From Fibrobacter sp. UWP2 (GTDB taxonomy: Bacteria; Fibrobacterota; Fibrobacteria; Fibrobacterales; Fibrobacteraceae), in assembly GCF_900141705.1 (NCBI RefSeq), contig NZ_FQYM01000003.1, positions 1-64,000 of the forward strand: a stretch of 64,000 nucleotides of DNA, given 5' to 3'. The notes under the pieces were generated by a model, which had not been told where the DNA came from, made no database searches, and saw nothing but the letters and a program-made list of their open reading frames with translations. Below, piece by piece: positions 1 through 13,346 of this stretch. Position numbers and translations under genes: made by a program. How positions within the stretch are numbered: the stretch's first letter is position 1; each line of letters begins with the position of its first letter.

Positions 1-297
1 AAGTCCGTGACTCCGCACACCGAATTCAAGGCCGAGATCTACGTCCTCACGAAGGACGAAGGTGGCCGCCACACGCCGTTCATGAACGGCTACCGCCCGC
101 AGTTCTACTTCCGCACCACCGACGTGACTGGTACCATCCAGCTCCCGGAAGGTGTCGAAATGGTTACTCCGGGTGACACCGTGACCATCCACGTGAACCT
201 GATCGCCCCGATCGCCATGGAAAAGCAGCTCCGCTTCGCTATCCGCGAAGGTGGCCGCACGGTTGGTGCTGGTTCCGTAACTGAAATCATCAAGTAA
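1..297 (+). CDS. tuf: Elongation factor Tu, C-terminal part (5' end outside window)
   Basis: This is the last 98 codons of EF-Tu, the GTPase that delivers aminoacyl-tRNA to the ribosome. The frame is open from base 1 and ends at TAA 295-297. The residues match EF-Tu domain 3: the segment around [20 protein letters not shown] is nearly invariant in the family, and the end ([17 protein letters not shown]) is the typical EF-Tu C-terminus. The GTPase domain lies upstream of the window. rpmG starts 12 bases downstream, in the common order tuf-rpmG-trnW-secE-nusG. Seen directly: the conserved C-terminus. Known: the function of the family. Confidence 0.97.
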
Positions 298-309
298 TCG
301 GGATTAAAA

Positions 310-462
310 ATGCCTAGAGAACTCATCACGCTTGAATGCACCGAATGCAATCAGCGCAACTATGACTGCGACAAGAACAAGCGTCTTCATCCTTCCCGCG
401 TGGAATATAAGAAGTACTGCCCGTTCTGCCGCAAGCATACCGTTCACAAGGAAACCAAGTAA
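310..462 (+). CDS. rpmG: 50S ribosomal protein L33
   Basis: A 50-residue protein ([19 protein letters not shown] at the start) that matches bacterial L33, a small component of the large ribosomal subunit. It has two CxxC pairs, CTEC at 10-13 and CPFC at 37-40, so it is the zinc-binding form rather than the cysteine-free form. It sits 12 bases after tuf and 11 bases before tRNA-Trp and is probably cotranscribed with both. The start ATG at 310 gives the usual L33 length. Confidence 0.95.
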   Translation: MPRELITLECTECNQRNYDCDKNKRLHPSRVEYKKYCPFCRKHTVHKETK

Positions 463-473
463 GGATTCTGAAT

Positions 474-546
474 AGGTCGGTAGCTCAATTGGTAGAGTCA
501 CGGTCTCCAAAACCGTTGGTTGGGGGTTCGAGTCCCTCCCGACCTG
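474..546 (+). tRNA. trnW: tRNA-Trp (anticodon CCA)
   Basis: The cloverleaf can be drawn by eye. The acceptor arms AGGTCGG (474-480) and CCGACCT (539-545) pair fully, with discriminator G546. The anticodon stem ACGGT/ACCGT encloses the loop CTCCAAA, giving anticodon CCA. The T arm contains GGTTCGAGTCC. The 3' CCA is not encoded. It lies between rpmG and secE, a common position for tRNA-Trp in bacteria. Confidence 0.97.
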
Positions 547-565
547 CTCAAATTCCGGAGTCATC

Positions 566-751
566 ATGCGTAAGATTCAGCAATATGTCAAGGAGTCCAT
601 CCAAGAATTGAAAAAGGTCACTTGGCCTACTTGGGAAGAACTCAAAGGATCCACTCTTGTTGTGATGCTTTTCAGTGTCATCATGGGATTGTATATTGCC
701 GGTCTTGATGTTGGTCTCTCTTGGATCGTCGACAAGATTATGGGGAACTAG
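566..751 (+). CDS. secE: Preprotein translocase subunit SecE
   Basis: A 61-residue single-span SecE, the essential small subunit that clamps SecY in the inner-membrane Sec translocon. The amphipathic N-terminal helix carries the family motif KKVTWPTWEE at about residues 16-25. One hydrophobic segment follows at about 32-54. This is the short one-TM form, unlike the three-TM E. coli protein. It starts 19 bases after the tRNA and is followed 4 bases later by nusG, the conserved secE-nusG pair. Confidence 0.96.
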   Translation: MRKIQQYVKESIQELKKVTWPTWEELKGSTLVVMLFSVIMGLYIAGLDVGLSWIVDKIMGN

Positions 752-755
752 TACT

Positions 756-1298
756 ATGAAACGTTGGTACGCCATCCATACTTTTTCGGGCCAAGAAAAC
801 AACATTAAGAAGCACATCGAGCAGATGATTGAACGCGAAGGTGTTCAAGACAAGTTTGGTCAGATTATCGTACCGACCCGCGAAGTGGTAAGCACCGTTC
901 GCGGTCGTCGTCGTACAACGACCCAACTCTTGTTTCCTGCTTATATCGTTATTGAAATGGAGCTGGACGAGCTCACCCAGCACCTGGTGTCGACCATCAA
1001 TGGCGTCACCCATTTCGCCGGAATGACACGCGCTTCTCGTGTTCCTATTCCGCTTCAACAGAGCGAGGTCGATCGTCTTCTTGGAGTTAGTCCTGAAAGC
1101 TCTACAGAAGGCGAGATCCAAATCCCGTACGAAATTGGCGAAAATGTCCGCATCAAGGAAGGTCCTTTCAAGGACTTTGTGGGCGTCGTAGACGAAATCA
1201 TGGAAGACAAGACCAAGATCAAGGTCATGGTCACCGTCTTCGGTCGTTCTACGCCCGTCGAACTTGCCTTCAACCAGGTCGAGTCCGCCGACGCTTAA
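756..1298 (+). CDS. nusG: Transcription antitermination/elongation factor NusG
   Basis: A 180-residue NusG that binds RNA polymerase and Rho, and couples transcription to translation. The N-terminal NGN domain opens with MKRWYAIHTFSGQENNIKKH. The C-terminal KOW segment has the motif VRIKEGPFKDFVGVVDEI at about 128-145. The start ATG at 756 was chosen because it begins at the conserved N-terminus; upstream in-frame codons fall inside secE. It is cotranscribed with secE and the L11-L1 genes. Confidence 0.97.
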   Translation: MKRWYAIHTFSGQENNIKKHIEQMIEREGVQDKFGQIIVPTREVVSTVRGRRRTTTQLLFPAYIVIEMELDELTQHLVSTINGVTHFAGMTRASRVPIPLQQSEVDRLLGVSPESSTEGEIQIPYEIGENVRIKEGPFKDFVGVVDEIMEDKTKIKVMVTVFGRSTPVELAFNQVESADA

Positions 1299-1332
1299 TT
1301 GTTAGTACGGTTTTTGCAACGGAGATAACACA

Positions 1333-1758
1333 GTGGCAAAGAAAATCACAGGTTATATTAAACTCCAAATCCCCGGTGGCGCGGCAAACCCGGCTCCTCC
1401 GGTAGGTCCCGCCCTTGGTCAGAAGGGCGTGAACATCATGGAGTTCTGTAAGCAATTTAACGCTAAGACTCAAGACGCCAAGGGTATGCTTACCCCGGTG
1501 GTCATTACTGTCTACGCCGATAAGAGCTTTACCTTCATCACGAAGGTTCCGCCGGTTCCGGTCCTCATCAAGAAGGCCGTCGGCATTGAGAGTGGTTCTG
1601 GTGAACCCAACCGTAAGAAGGTTGCCAAGATCACCAAGGCCCAGATCCAGGAAATCGCCCAAAAGAAGATGCCGGATCTAAACACAATCGACCTCGAAGC
1701 TGCTATGCGCATGGTGGCGGGCACTGCTCGTTCCATGGGCGTTGAAGTAGCTGACTGA
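1333..1758 (+). CDS. rplK: 50S ribosomal protein L11
   Basis: A 141-residue L11, part of the GTPase-associated centre of the 50S subunit. The proline-rich hallmark [20 protein letters not shown] lies near the N-terminus. The start codon is GTG at 1333, with GGAGA eleven bases upstream. The length and C-terminus ([10 protein letters not shown]) match the family. It is followed by rplA in the standard L11 operon order. Confidence 0.97.
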   Translation: MAKKITGYIKLQIPGGAANPAPPVGPALGQKGVNIMEFCKQFNAKTQDAKGMLTPVVITVYADKSFTFITKVPPVPVLIKKAVGIESGSGEPNRKKVAKITKAQIQEIAQKKMPDLNTIDLEAAMRMVAGTARSMGVEVAD

Positions 1759-1797
1759 GGCAGGTAATTCACCGTTACGTATCTGACAGGAAACACC

Positions 1798-2484
1798 ATG
1801 TTCAGAGGAAAAAAATACAAAAAGATTGCCGAATCTTTTGACCGTAACCAAGCGTATGGTTTGAAGGAAGCAATCGAAATTCTTAAAAAGTCCGAATTGA
1901 AGTTCGACCAGACGGTCGAAGTGCACTTCAATCTCGGTGTGGACCCAAAACATTCCGACCAAGTGGTTCGTGGCACTGTCGTGCTTCCGCATGGTACCGG
2001 TCGTAAGGTCCGCGTTCTCGTGTTCTGCAAGGACAATAACATTGAAGTTGCACAGAACGCGGGCGCAGACTACGCTGGTGGTGCCGACTTGGTTCAGAAG
2101 ATTCAGGAAGGCTGGCTGGACTTTGACGCCGTCGTTGCTACTCCCGACATGATGCCGGTGATTAGTAAGGTGGCTCGTGTCCTCGGTCCTCGTGGTATGA
2201 TGCCGAGCCCCAAGGCTGGTACGGTGACCGTCAACGTCGCCCAGACCGTCAAGGAACTCAAGGCTGGTAAAATCCAGTACCGCGTCGACAAGGGCTCCAA
2301 CGTTCACGCCCCCGTAGGCAAGCTCTCCTTCACGGTCGACCAGCTGGCTGAAAACGCCCAGTCTGTGATTGACTCCGTGGTGAAGAACAAGCCGCAATCT
2401 TCTAAGGGCACTTACATCAAGAGCCTCACATTGACGGCTACGATGGCCCCGGGCATCAAACTTGATATGGCACTGACACGATAG
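1798..2484 (+). CDS. rplA: 50S ribosomal protein L1
   Basis: A 228-residue L1, the protein of the mobile L1 stalk and, in many bacteria, the translational repressor of its own operon. Recognisable blocks are the N-terminal region [13 protein letters not shown] and the conserved [15 protein letters not shown] at about 138-152. The spacing of 39 bases from rplK and 8 bases to rplJ fits a single transcript. No L1-binding leader could be assigned by eye. Confidence 0.97.
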   Translation: MFRGKKYKKIAESFDRNQAYGLKEAIEILKKSELKFDQTVEVHFNLGVDPKHSDQVVRGTVVLPHGTGRKVRVLVFCKDNNIEVAQNAGADYAGGADLVQKIQEGWLDFDAVVATPDMMPVISKVARVLGPRGMMPSPKAGTVTVNVAQTVKELKAGKIQYRVDKGSNVHAPVGKLSFTVDQLAENAQSVIDSVVKNKPQSSKGTYIKSLTLTATMAPGIKLDMALTR

Positions 2485-2492
2485 GAGATACC

Positions 2493-3044
2493 ATGAAAGC
2501 TGTAGTTAAAAAACAACAGACCGTGGACGCCCTCGTTGAATCCTTCAAGGATGCTACCGCCGTCTACCTGCTCAATTACCAGGGCATCACTGTCGAAAAG
2601 GACAATGCCCTCCGCAAGGCACTCGCCGCAAAGGGTGTTAAGTACCACGCTGTGAAGAATACTCTTCTCAAGCGCGTGCTCGCCGCCCTCAAGGTTGAAG
2701 GTCTCGACGAAATGCTGACCGGCGCAACTTCTGTGATGGTTGGCTTCGAAGAAGATCCGCTTCTGCCCGCTCGCGAAATTGAAGCATTCCACAAAGCAAA
2801 CCCTGATTTCTTGGTCGCCAAGAGCATTTACCTTGATGGTAAGCCGATGCCTGGCTCCGAAGTCGTGAACCTCTCCAAGATCCCGGATCGTAAGGGCATG
2901 ATCGCTCAGATCGTCTCCATCGCTCTCGGACCTGGCTCCACGATTGCCGGTCAAATCAAGACCCTCCAGGAGAAGCTGGAAAAAGAATCGGGTTCCGATG
3001 CAGCCCCTGAAGCAGCAGAAGCTGCTCCTGCAACGGAAGCTTAA
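2493..3044 (+). CDS. rplJ: 50S ribosomal protein L10
   Basis: A 183-residue L10, which anchors L7/L12 dimers to the ribosome. The N-terminal domain has the typical sequence VYLLNYQGITVEKDNALRK. The C-terminus is an alanine/glutamate-rich tail (about 166-183) that follows the L12-binding helix. It starts only 8 bases after rplA, with GGAG as the ribosome binding site, so there is no room for the long L10 leader seen in enterobacteria. Confidence 0.96.
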   Translation: MKAVVKKQQTVDALVESFKDATAVYLLNYQGITVEKDNALRKALAAKGVKYHAVKNTLLKRVLAALKVEGLDEMLTGATSVMVGFEEDPLLPAREIEAFHKANPDFLVAKSIYLDGKPMPGSEVVNLSKIPDRKGMIAQIVSIALGPGSTIAGQIKTLQEKLEKESGSDAAPEAAEAAPATEA

Positions 3045-3095
3045 CAACAAACCACAAACCAAAAATTTTAAACGGAATAATCGGAGAAACACATC

Positions 3096-3473
3096 ATGGC
3101 AACTGATATCAAGGCACTGGGCGATCAAATCGTTGGTCTTACCCTTCTCGAAGCTAAGGCTTTGGCTGACTATCTCAAGGAAACCCACGGCATTGAAGCC
3201 GCCGCCGGTGGTGCTGTCGTAATGGCAGCCGCTGCAGCAGCTCCTGCTGAAGAAAAGACTGAATTCGACGTCGTGCTCGCGGAAGTCCCGCCTGCCGACA
3301 AGAAGATGGCCGTTCTTAAGGAAGTTCGCGCTATCACCGGTCTTGGCCTGGGTGAAGCTAAGAAGTTCGTCGAAACCGCCGGCAGCGTCATCAAGGAAGC
3401 TGCTCCGAAGGCTGACGCCGAAGCTCTTAAGAAGAAACTCGAAGAAATCGGAGCAAAGGTTACTCTTAAGTAA
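3096..3473 (+). CDS. rplL: 50S ribosomal protein L7/L12
   Basis: A 125-residue L7/L12, the multicopy stalk protein that recruits translation factors. It has an N-terminal dimerisation domain, an alanine-rich hinge (about 42-53) and the conserved C-terminal domain containing [19 protein letters not shown] hairpin with a U-rich tail lies 33 bases downstream. In well-studied bacteria an attenuator at this position reduces transcription into rpoBC. Confidence 0.97.
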   Translation: MATDIKALGDQIVGLTLLEAKALADYLKETHGIEAAAGGAVVMAAAAAAPAEEKTEFDVVLAEVPPADKKMAVLKEVRAITGLGLGEAKKFVETAGSVIKEAAPKADAEALKKKLEEIGAKVTLK

Positions 3474-3506
3474 TGCTTTTGCATCGATGAATTTTCTTTA
3501 CCAATC

Positions 3507-3540
3507 GCCTGCACGCGAGTGCGGGCTTTTGGTGTTTTTT
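3507..3540 (+). terminator. Rho-independent terminator or attenuator between rplL and rpoB
   Basis: The inverted repeat GCCTGCAC (3507-3514) and GTGCGGGC (3519-3526) encloses the tetraloop GCGA, with one T/G mismatch in the stem. It is followed by TTTTGGTGTTTTTT. The rpoB start is 39 bases further on and no clear promoter was found in between. Partial read-through, as in the known rplL-rpoB attenuators, is therefore the likely role. Confidence 0.8.
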
Positions 3541-3578
3541 ACTGAACAAGGCTCTTCTCACCGGATGAGGTATTTCTA

Positions 3579-6500
3579 ATGACTACGGAGCGAAAAAGCT
3601 ATTCCTCCAACAGGTTCCAACTGGAACTTCCGTACTTGATCGAAGTCCAGAAGGCTTCCTACGAGCAATTCCTTCAAAAGGACATTCCTCAAGAAAAGAG
3701 ATTGAAGGTCGGGCTGGAACGCGTTTTCCAGGACATTTTCCCGATCACGGATCCCAACGGACTTTTCTCCCTTGAATACGAAAAGTATTCTTTTGGCATC
3801 CCGAAATACAGCATCCCTGAATGCCGCGAACGCGGGCTCACTTATTCTATGGAGCTCTACGCGACACTCGCCCTTCGCGTTTTTGAAAAGGACGGCGAAG
3901 ACACCAAGCTCAAGGAAGAAGTCAAGAACGACGTTTTGATCTGCGAGCTTCCCATTATGACCGAAAACGGCACGTTCATTGTGAACGGCGCCGAACGCGT
4001 TGTTGTTTCGCAGTTGCACCGCTCTTACGGTGTGAGCTTCGACGAAGAACTCCAGCCCAACGGCCGCTCTGACTACAAGAGCCGCATTATCCCGCACCGC
4101 GGTGCCTGGGTTGAATTCAATACCGAAGGCGACATCCTTTACCTCATCATCGACCGCAAAAAGAAGATTGCCGCGACGGCAATGCTTCGCAGCATCGGTT
4201 TTGAGACCACCCAAGATATTTTGAACCTCTTCTACAAGAAGACTGAAGAAGTTAACGTTGCAGAAGAAGCTGAAAAGTTCAATGACGACGGCGTATGCGT
4301 CCTCATTGACCGCATTATTTTCAATGACGTTGTCGACGAATCTACCGGTGAAGTTATTGTCGAAGCCAACACTGTCATTGACGACAAGAAGCTCGAACGC
4401 CTCCGCGAAAGCAGCGTCGAAAAGATTGTGCTCCTTTCGAAGGAAGAAGAGAACCTCCTTATCCACTACACGCTCGCTGCTGATAAGACCCGTTCTCGCG
4501 AAGAAGCGCTCCGCTCCATTTACTCTGTGACGCACCAGCAGCAGGACGAAGCTCCGAACCTGCAGGCTGCCGAAAATTACTTTGACGGGCTCTTCCTCAA
4601 TGACCCGCGTAAGTACGATCTCGGCGAAGTGGGTCGTTACCGCTTGAACGCCAAGGTCTACAGCCAGTCCATGGTTTCCTTGCTCAAAGAAATCGCCGAA
4701 CGCTTCAACCTGACCGATTTCAAGATTCCGTCTCTCACGCACATGACGATGACCAAGACGGACTTCCTTGCCATTATCGAGTACATGGTCGGCCTCTACA
4801 ATGGTGACGAAGGTTACCAGCTTGACGACATCGACCACTTGGGCAACCGTCGCACCCGCTCTGTGGGTGAACTTCTTGCCAACCAGATTTCTGTTGGCCT
4901 TAGCCGCATGAGCCGTGTGATTCGCGAAAATCTGTCGCTCCACAATGACGATGAACAGACGACTCCTCGTGACCTCGTGAACACCCGTATGGTGTCTTCT
5001 GTGGTCCAGGCCTTCTTTGGCTCCAGCCAGCTTTCTCAGTTCATGGACCAGATGAACCCGCTTTCTGAGCTCACTCACAAGCGTCGTCTCTCTGCTCTTG
5101 GCCCCGGTGGCCTTTCCCGTGAACGTGCGGGCTTCGAAGTCCGTGACGTGCACTACACCCATTATGGTCGTTTGTGCCCGATCGAAACTCCGGAAGGTCC
5201 GAACATCGGTCTTATTAACTCCCTTGCCTCGTACGCCGTGGTGAACCATTTTGGTTTCATTGAAACCCCGTACCGCATTGTGGGCCTTGTCGATTTTAAG
5301 GATGCCCAAGGCAATGTGGTCAAGTTCCCCGAAGAGAAGTGGCACTTTGGCGTTTTCAAGGGCTTTGTGCATGACCCGCACCTGTTTGTGCAGCTCGAGC
5401 TCACGAACAAGGAAATGGACTCTGTCCGCATGAACCTCGACAATCGCCAGCGCGAATTGTTCGACAGCTTTGTGAACAAGATCTTCCAGGTGATTACCGC
5501 TAGCGACGAAACCATTTTCGTCAAGAACGGTTCTGTTCTCGAAGACTTCAATGGCAAGGCCGATTACGTACAAGTGAACAAGTCCGTGGAACAGGTTGTT
5601 TCTGACTTTATCACCTACCTCACCGCCGACGAAGAAGATGAGTTCAAGGTGGCTCCGGCCTCGACCGAACTCACCGACGACAACCGCTTCAAGGAAGAAT
5701 ACGTGATTGTTCGCGACAAGAGCGAATACCCGCACGTGCTCCGTCAAGACAGCATCGAAATCGGCGACAAAGATGTGGAACACATCGACCTCATGGACGT
5801 GGCCCCGATGCAGATTGTGTCTGTGGCCGCTGGCCTCATCCCGTTCCTTGAACACGACGACGCCAACCGTGCCTTGATGGGCTCCAACATGCAGCGCCAG
5901 GCTGTGCCTTTGCTTCGTGCCGAAGCCCCTGTGGTGGGTACCGGCCTCGAACGCCGTGCCGCACTCGACTCGGGTACCGTGGTCCGCGCTAAGCACGACG
6001 GTAAGGTGACCTTCGTCGACGCCCGCAACATCACGGTCCTTCGCGGTAAAATGGTGAACGGCAACTTTGAACAGTTGACGGGTCTCGGCGAAAACTATGA
6101 ATTCTTGGGCAAGGACCCGATTGACGAATACGTTCTCCGCAAGTTCGAACGCAGCAACCAGGATTCCTGCATTAACCAAAAGCCCATCGTGAACGTGGGT
6201 GACTTCGTCAAGGCTGGAGATGTGCTGGCCGACGGTGTCTCGACCGACCACGGTGAACTCGCTTTGGGTAAGAACATTTTGATCGGCTTCCTCCCGTGGA
6301 ATGGTTACAACTACGAAGACGCCGTTATTATTTCCGAAGAACTCGCTATCAAGGACACCTTCACTTCGATCCACATCGAAGAATACGAACTCGAAGTCCG
6401 CGACACTAAGCGCGGCCCCGAGGAACTCACTCGCGAAATCCCGAACGTCGGTGAAGATGCGCTTCGCAACCTCGACGAGAATGGCGTGATCCGCGTGGGT

Positions 6501-7853
6501 GCCGAAGTCGGTCCTGATGACATCCTCGTGGGTAAGGTTACCCCGAAGGGCGAAACCGAACTCTCTCCGGAAGAACGTTTGCTCCGCGCTATCTTTGGCG
6601 AAAAGGCCGGCGATGTGCGCGACTCCTCCCTCAAGGCTCCTCCGGGAATGAAGGGCGTTGTGCTCGAAACCCGCGTATTCAGCAAGAAGGACAAGGCCGA
6701 CAAGAAGAGCAAGGAAAAGGATCAGGAAACCATCGAAGAAATTCGTTCCAACTTCCAGATTCAGATTGACAAGATCAAGGAATCTTGCCGTGAGCACTTG
6801 TTCGAACTCCTTGGTGGCAAGGCCGCTGGCAAGGTGATGGACAACGAAACTCACGAACTCCTTGTTCGCGAAGGCCAGATTTACAACGAACAGAACCTCG
6901 CCCTGATCGACGTGACCAAGGTTTCTCCCGCCTCCACCTTCGTGGTCGGCGACGACGAACTCCAGGAACAGGTGCTCTCGCTCGTGCTCGTTGCACGCGA
7001 CAACCTGGACACCCTCACTCGCACCATGGAAAAGGAAATTGACAAGGTGACGAAGGGCGACGAACTCAAGCCGGGCGTTTTGAAGAGCGTCAAGGTCTAC
7101 ATCGCCAAGAAGCGTTGCCTCTCTATCGGTGACAAGATGGCTGGTCGTCACGGTAACAAGGGCGTCGTCTCCAAGATCGTTCCGGTCGAAGACATGCCGT
7201 TCACCGAAGACGGTCGTCCGCTTCAGATTCTTTTGAACCCGATGGGCGTGCCTTCCCGTATGAACATCGGTCAGGTGCTCGAAGTGCACTTAGGCTGGGC
7301 TGCCAAGACCCTCGGTTTCAAGGTTTCTACGCCGGTGTTCGATGGTGCCAAGTTCGAGGATATCTGCAAGGAACTCGAAAAGGCTTACCAGAAGAACCCG
7401 ATTGTGAACTACGAAATGGATCCGGAAAACAACAAGATCATCGGTAAGGCCAAGCTCTATGACGGCAAGACCGGTGAAGCCTTCTTGAACCCGGTGACCA
7501 TCGGTTACATGTACTACCTCAAGCTCGGTCACTTGGTGGACGACAAGATCCACGCCCGTTCTATCGGCAGCTACGCCCTCGTGACGCAGCAGCCGCTCGG
7601 CGGTAAGAGCCAGTTCGGTGGTCAGCGCTTTGGTGAAATGGAAGTGTGGGCCATGGAAGCTTACGGTGCGGCCTACACGCTGCAGGAACTCCTCACCGTC
7701 AAGAGTGACGATGTGCAGGGACGTTCTCAGGTGTACGACGCCATTGTCCATGGCAAGAACACTCCGAAGCCGGGTATCCCCGAGTCCTTCAACGTTATGA
7801 TTCGCGAAGTTCATTCTTTGGGTCTTGACATCGAGACCACTGGAGATAAGTAA
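3579..7853 (+). CDS. rpoB: DNA-directed RNA polymerase subunit beta
   Basis: A 1424-residue beta subunit, longer than the ~1340 residues of E. coli. The rifampicin pocket is intact and wild-type-like (GSSQLSQFMDQMNPLSELTH, near residue 478). Downstream are THYGRLCPIETPEGPNIGL and, near the C-terminus, GDKMAGRHGNKGVVSKI and QPLGGKSQFGGQRFGEMEVW, all diagnostic of beta. A lysine-rich insert (about 1030-1055, KKDKADKKSKEKDQ) adds length. Only one base separates its stop from the rpoC start, so the two are translationally adjacent. Confidence 0.98.
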   Translation: MTTERKSYSSNRFQLELPYLIEVQKASYEQFLQKDIPQEKRLKVGLERVFQDIFPITDPNGLFSLEYEKYSFGIPKYSIPECRERGLTYSMELYATLALRVFEKDGEDTKLKEEVKNDVLICELPIMTENGTFIVNGAERVVVSQLHRSYGVSFDEELQPNGRSDYKSRIIPHRGAWVEFNTEGDILYLIIDRKKKIAATAMLRSIGFETTQDILNLFYKKTEEVNVAEEAEKFNDDGVCVLIDRIIFNDVVDESTGEVIVEANTVIDDKKLERLRESSVEKIVLLSKEEENLLIHYTLAADKTRSREEALRSIYSVTHQQQDEAPNLQAAENYFDGLFLNDPRKYDLGEVGRYRLNAKVYSQSMVSLLKEIAERFNLTDFKIPSLTHMTMTKTDFLAIIEYMVGLYNGDEGYQLDDIDHLGNRRTRSVGELLANQISVGLSRMSRVIRENLSLHNDDEQTTPRDLVNTRMVSSVVQAFFGSSQLSQFMDQMNPLSELTHKRRLSALGPGGLSRERAGFEVRDVHYTHYGRLCPIETPEGPNIGLINSLASYAVVNHFGFIETPYRIVGLVDFKDAQGNVVKFPEEKWHFGVFKGFVHDPHLFVQLELTNKEMDSVRMNLDNRQRELFDSFVNKIFQVITASDETIFVKNGSVLEDFNGKADYVQVNKSVEQVVSDFITYLTADEEDEFKVAPASTELTDDNRFKEEYVIVRDKSEYPHVLRQDSIEIGDKDVEHIDLMDVAPMQIVSVAAGLIPFLEHDDANRALMGSNMQRQAVPLLRAEAPVVGTGLERRAALDSGTVVRAKHDGKVTFVDARNITVLRGKMVNGNFEQLTGLGENYEFLGKDPIDEYVLRKFERSNQDSCINQKPIVNVGDFVKAGDVLADGVSTDHGELALGKNILIGFLPWNGYNYEDAVIISEELAIKDTFTSIHIEEYELEVRDTKRGPEELTREIPNVGEDALRNLDENGVIRVGAEVGPDDILVGKVTPKGETELSPEERLLRAIFGEKAGDVRDSSLKAPPGMKGVVLETRVFSKKDKADKKSKEKDQETIEEIRSNFQIQIDKIKESCREHLFELLGGKAAGKVMDNETHELLVREGQIYNEQNLALIDVTKVSPASTFVVGDDELQEQVLSLVLVARDNLDTLTRTMEKEIDKVTKGDELKPGVLKSVKVYIAKKRCLSIGDKMAGRHGNKGVVSKIVPVEDMPFTEDGRPLQILLNPMGVPSRMNIGQVLEVHLGWAAKTLGFKVSTPVFDGAKFEDICKELEKAYQKNPIVNYEMDPENNKIIGKAKLYDGKTGEAFLNPVTIGYMYYLKLGHLVDDKIHARSIGSYALVTQQPLGGKSQFGGQRFGEMEVWAMEAYGAAYTLQELLTVKSDDVQGRSQVYDAIVHGKNTPKPGIPESFNVMIREVHSLGLDIETTGDK

Positions 7854-7854
7854 T

Positions 7855-12297
<4,443 letters not shown>

Positions 12298-12310
12298 TTT
12301 GCGTAAGTAC

Positions 12311-12338
12311 TTGAAATAATTGGGAAAAAAACTATATT
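12311..12338 (+). promoter_or_regulatory. Predicted promoter for rpsL-rpsG
   Basis: TTGAAA (12311-12316) and TATATT (12333-12338) are separated by 16 bases in the rpoC-rpsL gap. The predicted start of transcription near 12345 would give a leader of about 20 bases containing AGGAG. The same TTGAAA-N16-TATATT pattern precedes the GH43 gene at 60178. Confidence 0.6.
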
Positions 12339-12365
12339 TGCACTCCAAAATCTAGGAGATTAACA

Positions 12366-12755
12366 GTGCCAACTATTCAACAGCTCGTCCGTAACGGACG
12401 TGAACAGATCAGCAACAAGACCGCTTCCGTGGCCTTGAAGTCCTGCCCGCAAAAGCGTGGCGTTTGCACCCGTGTGTACACCAGCACCCCGAAGAAGCCG
12501 AACTCCGCTCTTCGTAAGATTGCCCGTGTGCGCCTTTCCAACAAGATGGAAGTGACTGCTTACATCCCCGGCGAAGGCCACAACCTTCAGGAACACTCCA
12601 TCGTGCTCATCCGCGGTGGTCGTGTGAAGGACGTTCCGGGTGTTCGTTACCACATCATTCGTGGCGCTCTCGATACTCAGGCCGTCAACGGCCGTCAGAA
12701 CGCCCGTTCCAAGTATGGTGTTAAAAAGAAAGGTGCCGCTCCGGCAAAGAAGTAA
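12366..12755 (+). CDS. rpsL: 30S ribosomal protein S12
   Basis: A 129-residue S12, which contributes to decoding accuracy. It contains [17 protein letters not shown], the loop where streptomycin-resistance changes occur in other bacteria; the lysine there is the wild-type residue. The start codon is GTG at 12366 after AGGAG. rpsG follows 11 bases later. fusA and tuf do not follow, so the classical str operon is split here, with tuf lying upstream of secE. Confidence 0.97.
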   Translation: MPTIQQLVRNGREQISNKTASVALKSCPQKRGVCTRVYTSTPKKPNSALRKIARVRLSNKMEVTAYIPGEGHNLQEHSIVLIRGGRVKDVPGVRYHIIRGALDTQAVNGRQNARSKYGVKKKGAAPAKK

Positions 12756-12766
12756 GGTGGTAAAAT

Positions 12767-13243
12767 ATGTCTAGAAGAAGAAAGGCCCTCCATCGCTCCA
12801 TCCTCCCGGATCCGCGTTACAAGTCTACTCTCGTTACCGAACTCGTCGGTGTTGTCCTTAAGCAGGGCAAGAAGACCATCGCCGAACAGATCGTCTACAC
12901 TGCTCTCGAAGAACTCGACAAGAAGGTCGAAGGCAAAGAAACTGCCCTCGAAAAGTTTGAAGCCTGCCTTGAAAACATCAAGCCGCGCCTCGAAGTCAAG
13001 TCCCGTCGTATTGGTGGTGCCAACTACCAGGTGCCGATGGAAGTGGCTCCGGACCGTGCCAAGGCTTTGGCTCTCCGTTGGTTGCTCGATGCTGCCCGTA
13101 ACCGCAACGAACCGAACATGGCTACTCGCCTTGCCGCTGAACTCGTTGCTGCCAAGGCCGGTGAAGGCAACGCCGTCCGCAAGAAGAACGACACGCACAA
13201 GATGGCCGAAGCCAACAAGGCTTTCGCCCACTTCCGTTTCTAA
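12767..13243 (+). CDS. rpsG: 30S ribosomal protein S7
   Basis: A 158-residue S7, a primary 16S rRNA-binding protein of the small subunit head. The N-terminus MSRRRKALHRSILPDPRYKS and the RIGGANYQVPMEV block (about 79-91) are family hallmarks. It is the last gene of the ribosomal block; a strong terminator follows 36 bases downstream. Confidence 0.97.
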   Translation: MSRRRKALHRSILPDPRYKSTLVTELVGVVLKQGKKTIAEQIVYTALEELDKKVEGKETALEKFEACLENIKPRLEVKSRRIGGANYQVPMEVAPDRAKALALRWLLDAARNRNEPNMATRLAAELVAAKAGEGNAVRKKNDTHKMAEANKAFAHFRF

Positions 13244-13279
13244 TTCTTACGAACTAGCACAGAATTATCCTAGAGGAAG

Positions 13280-13317
13280 GGCTCGCTTACAAAAGCGAGC
13301 CTTTTCTGTTATTTTTA
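13280..13317 (+). terminator. Rho-independent terminator after rpsG
   Basis: A perfect 9-bp stem, GGCTCGCTT (13280-13288) and AAGCGAGCC (13293-13301), with loop ACAA. It is followed by TTTTCTGTTATTTTT. Confidence 0.88.
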
Positions 13318-13346
13318 CATTTAAAATAAACAAATGGGGTTTTATC

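Noticed and set aside
3576-7289. A 1237-residue open frame antisense to rpoB
   Set aside because: It lies entirely opposite rpoB, whose strong codon bias suppresses stops in one antisense frame. The translation has no recognisable domain and no ribosome site.
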